A DNA stretch of 64,000 nt from Mangrovibacterium marinum (GTDB taxonomy: Bacteria > Bacteroidota > Bacteroidia > Bacteroidales > Prolixibacteraceae), in the NCBI RefSeq assembly GCF_003046625.1, contig NZ_QAAD01000005.1, positions 124,001 to 188,000 on the forward strand, given 5' to 3'. The notes under the pieces were generated by a model. The model saw nothing but the letters and a program-made list of their open reading frames with translations. It had not been told where the DNA came from and did no database searches. This document shows positions 43,332 to 52,697 of the stretch, in pieces (position 1 is the stretch's first letter; each line of letters begins with the position of its first letter). A program made the translations under genes and the position numbers.

Positions 43332-44729
43332 TCATTTTCCGATACAGAAATTCTTAAAGATATGTCCCAGCACTTCGTCGTTAGATATTTCACCGGTGAT
43401 TTCACCCAGGTAGTGCAGGCATTCGCGGATATCCTGAGCCAGGAAGTCGCCGCTGATGCCGTCGTGCAAGCCATCGATTACTCGATTGACGGCTTCCAGG
43501 GCTTGTGTCAGCGCTTCATAGTGGCGGATGTTCGACACAATTACGTCGGCACCTTCGGCCTGTTGCAGGTTGGCGCTTTCTTTGAGTAAATCAACCAGGC
43601 TATCCAGGTTTTGCTGCTGTTTGGCTGAGATGAAAACGATGTTTTCCTGGTCGCCAAGATTGATAGAGCCGAGCATTTCAGCAATTTTCTCACGACCGGC
43701 TACATCGGCTTTATTCCCAACAATAATCAGCTCCTGATCTGTGATGCGCTTACGAATTTTTTCAATTCGCTCGCTAATCAGGGCAATTGGATTGGTCAGA
43801 TCGGTAACCAGCAGCACAATTTCGGCTTGCTCTAATTTGTTGTAGCTGCGTTCGATGCCCAGGTTTTCAATTTGGTCGGTTGTTTCGCGAATGCCGGCCG
43901 TGTCGAAGAAGCGGAAAGCAGTTCCGTCGAGGTTAATTACATCTTCGATTACATCGCGCGTAGTGCCGTGAATATCCGACACAATTGCTTTTTCTTCCTG
44001 TAACAAAGCGTTGAGCAAAGTAGATTTACCGACATTGGTTTCGCCTACAATGGCAACCGGAACGCCGTTTTTTAGTACATTCCCCAGTTTAAAGGACTTT
44101 GCTAATTTACTGAGCAATTGTTGGATATCGCTTGTTAATTGAATTAATTGTTTTCGATCGGCAAATTCCACATCTTCCTCGCTAAAATCGAGTTCCAGTT
44201 CAACCATGGCAATAAAATGTAATAGCTGCCCGCGCAGTTTGCTGATTTCTTTTGAGAAACCACCGCGCATTTGTTTCAACGCCATTTTGTGGTTGGCGGC
44301 ATTGCTCGAGGCAATTAAGTCGGCTACGGCTTCAGCCTGAGAAAGATCCATCTTTCCATTCAGAAAAGCCCGTTGTGTGAACTCGCCGGGCTTTGCCATC
44401 CGCGCTCCATGTTTGATCAAAAGCTGCAAAATACGTTGTTGAATGTAGACCGAGCCGTGACAACCAATTTCGACAATATCTTCGCCGGTGAAAGAGTGGG
44501 GGGCGCGAAATAGCGAAATCACCACTTCATCAATAATTTCGACACCTTCGCTGATGGTGCCGTAGTGAAGTGTGTTGGCTTTCTGATCAACCAGCTTTTT
44601 CGATTTGTTGACCGATTGGAACACCTCGTCTGCAATTTTCACCGCATCGTCACCTGAAAGTCGAATAGTTGCAATAGCCCCCATTCCGGGAGAAGTTGCG
44701 ATAGCACATATTGTAGCCTGGTCGAGCAT
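43332..44729 (-). CDS. mnmE: tRNA uridine-5-carboxymethylaminomethyl modification GTPase
   Basis: 465 residues. The N-terminal tetrahydrofolate-binding domain is followed by helical arms and an inserted G domain with GETNVGKST, DIHGTTRD, DTAGIRET and VGNKAD, and the C-terminal FCIGK motif with its essential cysteine. With MnmG it builds cmnm5U at the wobble position of tRNAs. The full length and final CIGK show that island insertion has not damaged the protein. The very 3' end is the att core of the island. fabG is divergent on the other side. Confidence 0.96.
   Translation of the reverse strand: MLDQATICAIATSPGMGAIATIRLSGDDAVKIADEVFQSVNKSKKLVDQKANTLHYGTISEGVEIIDEVVISLFRAPHSFTGEDIVEIGCHGSVYIQQRILQLLIKHGARMAKPGEFTQRAFLNGKMDLSQAEAVADLIASSNAANHKMALKQMRGGFSKEISKLRGQLLHFIAMVELELDFSEEDVEFADRKQLIQLTSDIQQLLSKLAKSFKLGNVLKNGVPVAIVGETNVGKSTLLNALLQEEKAIVSDIHGTTRDVIEDVINLDGTAFRFFDTAGIRETTDQIENLGIERSYNKLEQAEIVLLVTDLTNPIALISERIEKIRKRITDQELIIVGNKADVAGREKIAEMLGSINLGDQENIVFISAKQQQNLDSLVDLLKESANLQQAEGADVIVSNIRHYEALTQALEAVNRVIDGLHDGISGDFLAQDIRECLHYLGEITGEISNDEVLGHIFKNFCIGK
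43339..43350 (-). repeat. proximal attachment core (att) within the mnmE 3' end
   Basis: CCGATACAGAAA, identical to 13360-13371. On the minus strand it encodes the end of the MnmE motif (FCIG). The last two codons and stop (GGA AAA TGA) differ from the distal copy (GGG AAG TAG) but give the same residues, so the island end supplies a working stop. Confidence 0.88.
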
Positions 44730-44894
44730 AATTCATTTTTTTTGCAAAAGTATGGAAATCTTTAAAGAATCGCGAATGTAGAATTTCACAGGATTCGATG
44801 CGATTAGAAATTGCTGAATCATTAAAACTTTTCAGTCAAAGATTCTAATCGTTTTGCTTGATCCGACGGGCATTTCAGAAAAAAAAGGTTGAAG

Positions 44895-44927
44895 TTGACA
44901 CTGCAAATAATCAAAGCACTATATTTG
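44895..44927 (+). promoter_or_regulatory. probable Bacteroidota promoter for fabG
   Basis: TTGACA (44895-44900) and TATATTTG (44920-44927) match a -33 region and the TAnnTTTG -7 element with a 19-base spacer. The gene starts 108 bases downstream. Confidence 0.55.
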
Positions 44928-45034
44928 TTGCGCAAATGAATATTGGGATGCAGGAGTGATGAAAAATGACTTATTCAAAGCAAATTTCGTTCATTCGGCA
45001 AGAAAGAAAACCAATAAAAATAAATTTTACACAC

Positions 45035-45781
45035 ATGAAATTACTTGAAGGTAAAACAGCTATTGTAACCGGTGCGTCACGTGGTATCGGTAAAGCTATC
45101 GCTCTGAAATTTGCGGAAGAAGGCTGCAATATTGCATTCACCGACTTGTTTGAAAATGAAGCAATGAAAGAAACTGAAGCTGAATTGGCCGCTTTGGGTG
45201 TTCAGGCAAAAGGATATGCTTCAAATGCTGCTGATTTTGCAGCCACTGACGAAGTTGTTAACAAGATTGTTGAAGACTTTGGTCGTGTAGATGCCTTGGT
45301 AAACAATGCCGGTATTACAAAAGATACTTTGTTGATGCGTATGACCGAAGAACAATGGGATGCAGTCATCAACGTAAACCTGAAATCGGTTTTCAACTTT
45401 ACAAAAGCCGTACAAAAAACGATGTTGAAACAGCGCAGTGGTTCAATTGTGAACCTGAGTTCAGTTGTTGGTGTTAGCGGTAATGCTGGTCAATCAAACT
45501 ACTCGGCTTCAAAAGCAGGTATTTTGGGTTTCACAAAATCTGTTGCTAAAGAGTTGGGCTCGCGTGGTATTCGCAGCAACGCAATTGCTCCGGGATTCAT
45601 TATTACTGAAATGACCGGCGCTATTCCGGAAGATGCCCGTAAAGCCTGGGAAGCCAACATCCCGATGAAACGCGGTGGTACTCCCGAAGAAGTTGCCAAA
45701 GTAGCGTTGTTCCTGGCTTCTGACTTGTCCTCGTACGTGAGTGGACAAACCATCAACGTTTGTGGTGCGATGAACACTTAA
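45035..45781 (+). CDS. fabG: 3-oxoacyl-ACP reductase (SDR family)
   Basis: 248 residues from ATG 45035. The classical SDR signs are all present: TGASRGIGKA cofactor loop, NNAG, catalytic Ser in NLSSVVGVSGNAGQ and YSASK, and the FabG-like end GQTINVCGAM. It reduces 3-oxoacyl-ACP with NADPH in fatty acid elongation. An upstream GTG or ATG would add a 23-residue leader that is unlikely. It stands alone with its own promoter and terminator. A strong terminator follows. Confidence 0.9.
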   Translation: MKLLEGKTAIVTGASRGIGKAIALKFAEEGCNIAFTDLFENEAMKETEAELAALGVQAKGYASNAADFAATDEVVNKIVEDFGRVDALVNNAGITKDTLLMRMTEEQWDAVINVNLKSVFNFTKAVQKTMLKQRSGSIVNLSSVVGVSGNAGQSNYSASKAGILGFTKSVAKELGSRGIRSNAIAPGFIITEMTGAIPEDARKAWEANIPMKRGGTPEEVAKVALFLASDLSSYVSGQTINVCGAMNT

Positions 45782-45802
45782 TGTAAGATATACGATATAA
45801 TG

Positions 45803-45835
45803 AAAAGCCGGATTGATGTTCAATCCGGCTTTTTT
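45803..45835 (+). terminator. strong rho-independent terminator after fabG
   Basis: AAAAGCCGGATTG (45803-45815) pairs with 45821-45833 around a five-base loop and runs into six or more T residues. Confidence 0.9.
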
Positions 45836-45870
45836 CTTACTTTTACTTTCAAACCATCAAACAACAATTT

Positions 45871-46746
45871 ATGTCTTCGGTGCTATTTGCAGGACTAAGC
45901 ACAATTGATATTCAATATTTTGTTCCCGGCTTTCCCTCGTCGAATCAAAAAGTGAAATGTAAACCTCCCGATCTTTTAGTTGGAGGACCTGCATTGAACG
46001 CTGCTGTTGCGTATGCTTTTCTCGCCGGAGAGGCCAACCTGTTAAGTGCTGTCGGTCATAGCCCTTTCAATCCATTAATTCAGCAAGACCTTCAGGAGCA
46101 CGCTGTTCATTTGATCGATTTTATTGTAGCAAAAAGTACAAATCCGGTGTTGGCAACAGTTATTACCAGCGCAAATGGAGACCGATCAATCTTATCTCAT
46201 CATCCGGAGGATCATTCGTTCTTCCTGGATGTACAAGCTCTCTTCGACCAGCTGCAACCGGAGCTTGTGCTGGTGGATGGTTTTTACCCTCAGATGACAT
46301 TGCGTGTGTGCGAAGAGGCGACTGCCAGAAATATTCCCGTTGTTTTTGACGGTGGAAGTTGGAAGCCTCATTTGGAATCGTTGCTTCCTTTTTTTGACCT
46401 GATTATTTGCTCTGCTGATTTTCGTCCTCCGGGCTGTAATTCGTCCGGCGATGTTATCCGTTTCTTTCACCAGCATCAAAAGTCTGAAGTTGCCATCAGC
46501 CGGGGAGCAGATTCAATTTTGTGCGCCGGTCAAGGCCACATCTGCGAAATTGCTGTTGAAAAACTGAAGATAAAAGACAGCTTGGGAGCCGGCGATTTTT
46601 TGCATGGCGCATTTTGCTATTACTGGCTTAAAAACCGAAATTTTGAGTCGGCGCTTCGGCTTGCAAGTTCTTTTGCGAGCCAAACCTGCCGGTACGAGGG
46701 AACCAGAAAATGTTTTGCCGAATTGAAAAAAGAGCAATTCATTTAA
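45871..46746 (+). CDS. PfkB family sugar kinase
   Basis: 291 residues. A ribokinase-type N-terminal motif VGGPALNAAVAYAFLAGE and the C-terminal signature DSLGAGDFLHGAFCYYWL (Asp of GAGD is the base) mark the PfkB/ribokinase family. The middle has FDGGSWKPHLE and ISRGADSI. The enzyme phosphorylates a sugar or nucleoside; fructose or an amino-sugar-like substrate cannot be fixed. Cytosolic. It lies between fabG and the phosphatase gene with no shared pathway evident. Confidence 0.85.
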   Translation: MSSVLFAGLSTIDIQYFVPGFPSSNQKVKCKPPDLLVGGPALNAAVAYAFLAGEANLLSAVGHSPFNPLIQQDLQEHAVHLIDFIVAKSTNPVLATVITSANGDRSILSHHPEDHSFFLDVQALFDQLQPELVLVDGFYPQMTLRVCEEATARNIPVVFDGGSWKPHLESLLPFFDLIICSADFRPPGCNSSGDVIRFFHQHQKSEVAISRGADSILCAGQGHICEIAVEKLKIKDSLGAGDFLHGAFCYYWLKNRNFESALRLASSFASQTCRYEGTRKCFAELKKEQFI

Positions 46747-46785
46747 AAAAAAGTCATAATTTGTATAAAAATACGCTTTACCTGT

Positions 46786-48675
46786 ATGAATAATAGAAGC
46801 ATTGCTTTTCAATTAAGCTTATATATTGTTGTGATTGTAACAATTACGGTTGGTGTAATTGTATATCTGAATTACAACTACAGTAAACGTATTTTAATTG
46901 AGAAAATCGAGGAAAATGCGATCAATAAGTCGGTAGAAGTTCAGAACAAAATATCGTTTTATGTGGTTTCAACGCAGGAAATCACACGAAATGCCAGTCA
47001 CCAAATCCTGTTTTATTCGCAGCAGAAAAGCCTCGAAGATTTTCTGGGAAATGTTTTGAGAGATAATCCGATTCTTTCCGGATTCCGGGTTGAATTTGCG
47101 CAGGCAGGCCAACAGCGGTATTTGAGTTTATTCAACAAGGCCGGCACTGTCGAGATCTTTCATTCGCCCGAATATTGTAATTTTCCCAATTATAATTCGA
47201 TTAAAGGATTTGTATCGAAACAAACCGACGGGCTGTGGTCGACCCCGTTTTACTGTCCGTTGGACACTACTTTGCTGGTTGCAAGCTATACCTGCCCAAT
47301 TCACCAGGAAGACGGCACGGTGGTAGGCTATCTGTCTACGCAAATCAATCTCAATTTCTTAAATCAAATCAACTCGAATTTAAAAATTGATGAAGGAGCG
47401 ATGTCTTTCATCTTAGGTGAGGACGGTACATTCCTGGCCCATCCGGATTCTTCGATGATTATGAATAAGAACATCTACGAGTTGTCCGAAAAAATTCTTT
47501 CTCCTTCGCAAAGGCTCGATTATGAGGCGTTGATGCGTGCGCATCAACAAGGATCCGGCTTTGCCCGTCCCGAGGCCCTGAACTATGAGAAAGCGTGGTT
47601 TCATTTTGCTCCTGTCCCGAAAACCTACTGGACAGTGCTGATTGTTATTCCTGCGCGGCAGCTGTTTTCTGAACTCGACGGTTTATTCCGAAATGTTGTC
47701 ATTATTTCGTTAGTCTGCCTGATTGTAATCATTGGGATCATCTTTTTATTATTCCGGCGGATGTTGTCGCCTTTAGCAGCCATTGCCAAATCTATTAAGC
47801 GGGTAAGTTCCGGCGAATTACTGGTTACGACTCAGAAGAACGAAATTGATCTGCTGTCGTCCAGCTTGCACGATTTACAACAGAATTACAGCAAGCATCT
47901 GAACGAACAAACGCAGAGTAAAAAGGACAAGCGCAAGATTGAAAAAGATTTAAAATCAGCCAAAGAGATACAAACAGCTATCATCCCGACTGAGTTTATA
48001 AAAGATCCCCGGCGTCCCGAAATTGATTTGTACGCGATACTCGATCCGGCTGAGTCGATCGGGGGTGATTTGTACGATTATTTTTATGTCGACTCCAATC
48101 ATTTGCTATTCACGATGGGCGATGTTTCCGGGAAAGGCATTCCTGCCGCCCTTTTTATGGCTGTTGCACATACGCTGATTAAAGGAAAATCGAAGGGGCT
48201 GAAAGCAAGTCAGATCGTAGAAAAAGTAAATGATGAATTAAGCCTTCAAAACTCGAATCAGCATTTCTTGACCTTATTTCTGGGGATACTGGATGTTGAA
48301 ACGGGCGAGTTGAGTTACTGTAATGCTGCGCACAATTATCCGTATGTTATCACCAGAGGTGGCAAGGTTCATGCGCTGGACAAAACGCACGGATTACCAA
48401 TTGGTGTTTATTCATCCAAATCGTATGGCGGCGATACCGGAATATTGAAAGCCGGAGATCGTCTGGTACTCTATACGGATGGTGTAACCGATTGTCGGAA
48501 CGAGCAGGATGAATTGTTTGGCATTGAGAATCTCCGAAATTGTATTGCTGATATGCCAGACTTACCGGCAAAAGCGTCAACTCAATACATTCTGGATTGT
48601 TTAAGAGCATTTAAAGGCAATGCTGCCCAGTCCGATGATATTAGTCTGATGATTATCGATTATAAAAGAAGCTAG
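46786..48675 (+). CDS. membrane sensor with Cache domain, HAMP and SpoIIE/PP2C phosphatase
   Basis: 629 residues. TM helix 1 (about 10-30) and TM 2 (about 300-325) flank an extracytoplasmic double-Cache-like sensor (about 35-290, with FILGEDGTFLAHPD). A HAMP-like linker (FRRMLSPLAAIAKSIKRVSSGELL) and coiled region lead to the SpoIIE/RsbU-type phosphatase (about 395-629: IGGDLYDYF, FTMGDVSGKGIPAALFMA, LYTDGVTDCRN) with its metal-binding aspartates. Such proteins dephosphorylate an anti-sigma antagonist in a partner-switching circuit. No anti-sigma or STAS gene is adjacent, so the partner is elsewhere. Confidence 0.9.
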   Translation: MNNRSIAFQLSLYIVVIVTITVGVIVYLNYNYSKRILIEKIEENAINKSVEVQNKISFYVVSTQEITRNASHQILFYSQQKSLEDFLGNVLRDNPILSGFRVEFAQAGQQRYLSLFNKAGTVEIFHSPEYCNFPNYNSIKGFVSKQTDGLWSTPFYCPLDTTLLVASYTCPIHQEDGTVVGYLSTQINLNFLNQINSNLKIDEGAMSFILGEDGTFLAHPDSSMIMNKNIYELSEKILSPSQRLDYEALMRAHQQGSGFARPEALNYEKAWFHFAPVPKTYWTVLIVIPARQLFSELDGLFRNVVIISLVCLIVIIGIIFLLFRRMLSPLAAIAKSIKRVSSGELLVTTQKNEIDLLSSSLHDLQQNYSKHLNEQTQSKKDKRKIEKDLKSAKEIQTAIIPTEFIKDPRRPEIDLYAILDPAESIGGDLYDYFYVDSNHLLFTMGDVSGKGIPAALFMAVAHTLIKGKSKGLKASQIVEKVNDELSLQNSNQHFLTLFLGILDVETGELSYCNAAHNYPYVITRGGKVHALDKTHGLPIGVYSSKSYGGDTGILKAGDRLVLYTDGVTDCRNEQDELFGIENLRNCIADMPDLPAKASTQYILDCLRAFKGNAAQSDDISLMIIDYKRS

Positions 48676-48735
48676 TGTTAGCCTGTGTTTTGCGGTCAAT
48701 TGTTTTCGGAATTGAAAAACAGAAATACTATCACT

Positions 48736-49782
48736 ATGAATGATTTGAAAACACCTCTATTTGTGATTGTTAGTGTAATTGTCGGTATCTTGCTTGCTGT
48801 CTTTATCCTGAAAAAATTGAAGGCAATGGCGCGGAATGATGCTTACGAACGTGTGTGGCAGAAACTTTTAGGTCGGTTGGGGATACCACTTGGTCTGTTA
48901 ATAATTTTAAGTATTGCATCGGTCGGATTTCCCCAAGGACTGCTGGAGTATAGCTTTGTCGATCTTCACATCCTGCAGTCGATATCATTTAATATTGTTA
49001 TTTGTTGGATCTTGATTGTTTTGATTAAAAGCTTTCGCATGATGACCATGGCCAAATACGATATTAGCGCTGTCAATAACCTGAAAGCCCGTAAGATACA
49101 AACGCAGCTGGTTGTTATAGAACGGATTCTGATTATTGTGGTGCTGCTGTTTGCCTTTGCAGTATCGCTCTTGAGCTTTCCCCGGATTCGACAGGTTGGT
49201 ATGAGTTTACTGGCTAGTGCGGGTATTGCCGGTATCATTATTGGTTTTGCAGCTCAACGTAGTATTGCCCTGTTTTTGGCGGGCATTCAGATTGCATTTA
49301 CGCAGCCAATCCGGCTCGACGATGTGGTGATTGTGGAAGGAGAGTGGGGCTGGATTGAAGAGATAACCCTGACCTATGTGGTTGTGCGAATTTGGGATAA
49401 ACGACGGTTGATTGTGCCAATTACTTATTTTATTGACAAGCCCTTCCAAAACTGGACAAGAACTACTGCCGAAATTTTGGGCACCGTTTTTATCTATGTC
49501 GATTATGGCTTTCCTGTGGATGCCATGCGCGAGGAGCTAACGCGTATTTTGGAGCGGACTCCGGAGTGGGACGGTCAGGTGAATGTGTTGCAGGTAACCG
49601 ACTCAAAGGAAATGACCATGGAGATTCGCGCTTTGATGAGTGCTGCAAATTCTCCCGCGGCCTGGGATCTTCGCGTTAAGGTAAGGGAAGAGTTGATTCG
49701 TTTTGTGCAGGAAAAATATCCGCAACACCTTCCGCGTACCCGGGTTGTTTTACCGGATAGTACGTCTCCTGGCAAGAGATAA
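48736..49782 (+). CDS. MscS family mechanosensitive channel
   Basis: 348 residues from ATG 48736 (GTG 48685 would add an unlikely 17-residue leader). N-terminal TM helices are followed by a pore helix rich in Gly/Ala (SLLASAGIAGIIIGFAAQRSIALFLAGI) and the cytoplasmic MscS beta-domain (PIRLDDVVIVEGEWGWIEEITLTYVVVRIWDKRRLIVP). It opens under membrane tension to release solutes in osmotic downshock. It lies 60 bases after the phosphatase and may share its transcript. Confidence 0.9.
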   Translation: MNDLKTPLFVIVSVIVGILLAVFILKKLKAMARNDAYERVWQKLLGRLGIPLGLLIILSIASVGFPQGLLEYSFVDLHILQSISFNIVICWILIVLIKSFRMMTMAKYDISAVNNLKARKIQTQLVVIERILIIVVLLFAFAVSLLSFPRIRQVGMSLLASAGIAGIIIGFAAQRSIALFLAGIQIAFTQPIRLDDVVIVEGEWGWIEEITLTYVVVRIWDKRRLIVPITYFIDKPFQNWTRTTAEILGTVFIYVDYGFPVDAMREELTRILERTPEWDGQVNVLQVTDSKEMTMEIRALMSAANSPAAWDLRVKVREELIRFVQEKYPQHLPRTRVVLPDSTSPGKR

Positions 49783-49850
49783 TAGCCGGAAATAGCCAAT
49801 TGTAATCTGCGATAGCGTTCTTTATGGGCTATTGGTGTTTCCGTAAAACA

Positions 49851-49880
49851 AAAAAGCCGGCATAAACCGGCTCTTTTATT
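49851..49880. terminator. bidirectional terminator between mscS-like gene and clpC
   Basis: AGCCGG (49855-49860) pairs with CCGGCT (49867-49872). A-rich sequence before and T-rich sequence after it allow termination on both strands, as expected between convergent genes. Confidence 0.7.
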
Positions 49881-49895
49881 TTACTAAAGGGAAAC

Positions 49896-52418
49896 TTATA
49901 CATTTTCTTTGGTACCCAGAATCTTAACCGTGATCTTTTCATTCTTCTTGTCGAAGCCGATTGAGATGGTGTCACCTTCGGTAATCGAGGCTTTAATAAT
50001 GACTTCCGCCATTTCGTCCTCCAGGTATTTTTGTATTGCCCGCTTCAATGGTCTCGCTCCGTATTGGGAATCATAGCCTTTTTCGGCGATAAATTCTTTA
50101 GCCGGTTTCGATATTTTTAGCTTGTAGTTCAGCGAGGCCACTCGTTCATATAGTCCTTTCAGTTCGATGTCGATAATCTTGAAGATATCTTCCTTGGATA
50201 GCGTATTGAACATGATTACGTCATCGATCCGGTTCAGAAACTCAGGAGCAAAAGCTCGTTTCAATGCTTTTTCAATCACATACCGGGCATGATCGGTTTC
50301 TTCAGCAGCTGTTTTAGGAGTCGAGAATCCGATGCCGGTACCGAACTCTTTCAGTTGCCGTGAGCCAATGTTCGAGGTCATGATGATGATGGTATTCTTG
50401 AAATCGATATTTCGGCCCAGGCTATCGGTCAGGCGCCCTTCGTCCAACACTTGCAGCATTAGGTGAAATACATCGGGATGCGCTTTTTCAATTTCATCGA
50501 GCAGGATGACTGAATAAGGTTTGCGTCGCACTTTCTCGGTCAGCTGGCCACCTTCCTCGTAGCCAATGTATCCCGGAGGCGCTCCAACCAGGCGCGAAAC
50601 GGCGAATTTTTCCATATATTCACTCATGTCGATGCGAATCAGCGAGTCGACACTATCGAACAAGTATTTCGCGATAACTTTGGCTAACTGTGTTTTCCCA
50701 ACACCGGTTGGTCCCAGGAAAATGAATGTCCCGATTGGCTTATTGGGGTCTTTCAGTCCTGCGCGGTTGCGCTGAATGGCTTTCACAATCTTTTTAATCG
50801 CTTCATCCTGGCCAACAACCGATCCTTTCAGTTTCTCGCCCATGTTCATCAGGCGTTTGCCTTCGGCCTGAGCAATACGCTGTACCGGAACCCCGGACAT
50901 CATGGCGACAACCTCGGCAACTTTCTCTTCCGAAACTTCTTCGCGATGACTCAGTAGCTCTTTTTCCCAAGACTCTTTTTCCTGATCGAGCAATTGGATC
51001 AGATTTTTTTCCTTGTCGCGGAATGATGCCGCGAGTTCAAAGTTTTGGCTTTTTACCGCTTTGATTTTCTCCTCGCGCGTGGTTTCTATTTTTTGCTCCA
51101 GCTTTACAATTCGATCCGGAACATTGATATTTGAAATATGCACCCGCGATCCGGATTCGTCCAATGCATCAATTGCTTTATCGGGCAAAAAGCGGTCGGT
51201 AATATAGCGCGAAGTCAGTTTTACGCAGGCTTCAATAGCCTCGGAGGTGTATACCACGTTGTGGTGATCTTCGTAGCGCTCTTTAATGTTATTTAAAATC
51301 TGGATTGTCTCGTCAACGGAAGTAGGTTCAACCATCACCTTCTGGAACCGACGCTCCAGGGCACCATCTTTTTCAATTTGCTGGCGATATTCGTCCAGGG
51401 TTGTTGCACCAATACATTGTACTTCGCCCCGAGCCAATGCGGGTTTCAGCATATTGGCTGCATCAAGCGATCCGGTAGCACCTCCTGCACCAACAATGGT
51501 GTGAATTTCGTCAATAAACAAAATTACATTGCTAACCTTCGAAAGCTCATTCAAAATCGCTTTCATACGTTCCTCGAATTGCCCGCGGTATTTGGTTCCT
51601 GCAACGATTGACGCAATATCCAGGCTTACAACGCGTTTGTCAAACAAAACCCGCGACACTTTTTTCTGTACAATACGAAGGGCAAGTCCTTCGGCAATAG
51701 CGGATTTACCGACACCGGGTTCACCTATCAGAATCGGGTTGTTTTTTTTACGTCGGGACAGGATCTGTGCCAATCGCTCAATCTCTTTGTCGCGACCAAC
51801 AATGGGATCCAGGTTATTTTCTTCGGCAGCCTTGGTGATGTCAATCCCAAAGTTGTCCAAAACAGGTGTTTCGGACTTGGCATTGCCCGGTTTTTTATGC
51901 ATCCCCGGGTTCGAGGAGGAGGATTTTGAAAACGGATCGTCGGTTTCTTCATCTTCCTCATCTCCGAAATCCGATTTTGCCTGCGGTTCTTTGTAGTCTT
52001 CCAGTCTCGATTTGAGAATATAATAGTTGATATGATATTCGCTCAAAATCATGGAGATCTGACTATCCTTATCTTTTAAAATTGCAAGCAGTAAATGTCC
52101 GGTGTTGATTGTCTGGCTGTTTAAAGCCCGGGCTTCCAGGTAAACCAGCTTTAAAGCCTTTTCTGCCGATTTTAAGAGCTGCACCGAAGCCTGAGGATCA
52201 ATTTCTTTGTCTGTTCGTAGTTCGCTTTCAACAGCTATTTTGATCTCTGATAAATTAACGCCTAATGTTGTTAAAATGTCAATAGCAACTCCTTCGCCAT
52301 CTCTTAAAATTCCCAGAAAAATATGCTCCAGCCCAATCTGTTCGTTTCCTAAGCGAATCGCCTCTTCGCGACTGTAGGAAAGTACATCCTTTATACGTGG
52401 AGAAAATTGAGAATCCAT
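49896..52418 (-). CDS. clpC: ATP-dependent Clp protease ATP-binding subunit ClpC
   Basis: 840 residues from ATG 52418 (the frame runs to 52526, but [20 protein letters not shown] is the typical start). Clp_N double repeat (about 1-150), an acidic linker, AAA1 with [13 protein letters not shown], the UVR-type middle segment ([15 protein letters not shown]), AAA2 with [12 protein letters not shown] and a C-terminal ClpB-D2-like domain. It unfolds proteins for ClpP. The gene is divergent from gyrA across 279 bases, where its promoter must lie. Confidence 0.93.
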   Translation of the reverse strand: MDSQFSPRIKDVLSYSREEAIRLGNEQIGLEHIFLGILRDGEGVAIDILTTLGVNLSEIKIAVESELRTDKEIDPQASVQLLKSAEKALKLVYLEARALNSQTINTGHLLLAILKDKDSQISMILSEYHINYYILKSRLEDYKEPQAKSDFGDEEDEETDDPFSKSSSSNPGMHKKPGNAKSETPVLDNFGIDITKAAEENNLDPIVGRDKEIERLAQILSRRKKNNPILIGEPGVGKSAIAEGLALRIVQKKVSRVLFDKRVVSLDIASIVAGTKYRGQFEERMKAILNELSKVSNVILFIDEIHTIVGAGGATGSLDAANMLKPALARGEVQCIGATTLDEYRQQIEKDGALERRFQKVMVEPTSVDETIQILNNIKERYEDHHNVVYTSEAIEACVKLTSRYITDRFLPDKAIDALDESGSRVHISNINVPDRIVKLEQKIETTREEKIKAVKSQNFELAASFRDKEKNLIQLLDQEKESWEKELLSHREEVSEEKVAEVVAMMSGVPVQRIAQAEGKRLMNMGEKLKGSVVGQDEAIKKIVKAIQRNRAGLKDPNKPIGTFIFLGPTGVGKTQLAKVIAKYLFDSVDSLIRIDMSEYMEKFAVSRLVGAPPGYIGYEEGGQLTEKVRRKPYSVILLDEIEKAHPDVFHLMLQVLDEGRLTDSLGRNIDFKNTIIIMTSNIGSRQLKEFGTGIGFSTPKTAAEETDHARYVIEKALKRAFAPEFLNRIDDVIMFNTLSKEDIFKIIDIELKGLYERVASLNYKLKISKPAKEFIAEKGYDSQYGARPLKRAIQKYLEDEMAEVIIKASITEGDTISIGFDKKNEKITVKILGTKENV

Positions 52419-52643
52419 ATCTATTAAGTTAAAGTAATTAACGGTTTTTTCTGTAACAATGCTAAATCTGAAAGGTTGTTTCAGATGATTTGTAAAAATA
52501 GCATTTCTCAGTTTAAAAATAGGCAAAAGGTAGGTTCTGGAAGTGTTCGACTTATTGATTTTTTAAACATCTGCCTGTTGAAATTTAATTTCGATTCGCC
52601 GGGGAAAAAGCCTTCCGGGACTGCCGTTTTAAGAGTATTTTTT

Positions 52644-52651
52644 TATTTTTG
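52644..52651 (+). promoter_or_regulatory. possible -7 element of the gyrA promoter
   Basis: TATTTTTG fits TAnnTTTG and lies 46 bases before the gyrA start, but no good TTTG -33 element is seen at the right distance and the region is T-rich. Confidence 0.3.
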
Positions 52652-52697
52652 TAAGTCGTTTTTTTAGAAGTAAAAAAATCTTTGAAAGGAGTATTAA

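Larger units (their letters stand above)
13360..43350. mobile_element. ~30-kb integrative genomic island in the 3' end of mnmE
   Basis: The core CCGATACAGAAA occurs at 13360-13371 and again at 43339-43350, the latter inside the last codons of mnmE. The two copies are 29,979 bases apart in the same orientation. Read on the minus strand, the distal copy gives TTCTGTATCGGGAAGTAG, i.e. F-C-I-G-K-stop, so excision would restore a full mnmE. A tyrosine recombinase gene (42041-43132) lies just inside the mnmE end with repeated GGGACA arm-like sites at both ends. Cargo is largely defence-like. An excisionase-like gene and a DnaD/DnaC-like pair suggest excision and perhaps replication. No relaxase or type IV secretion gene is visible, so it is probably mobilised by other means or is a resident island. 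Confidence 0.88.
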
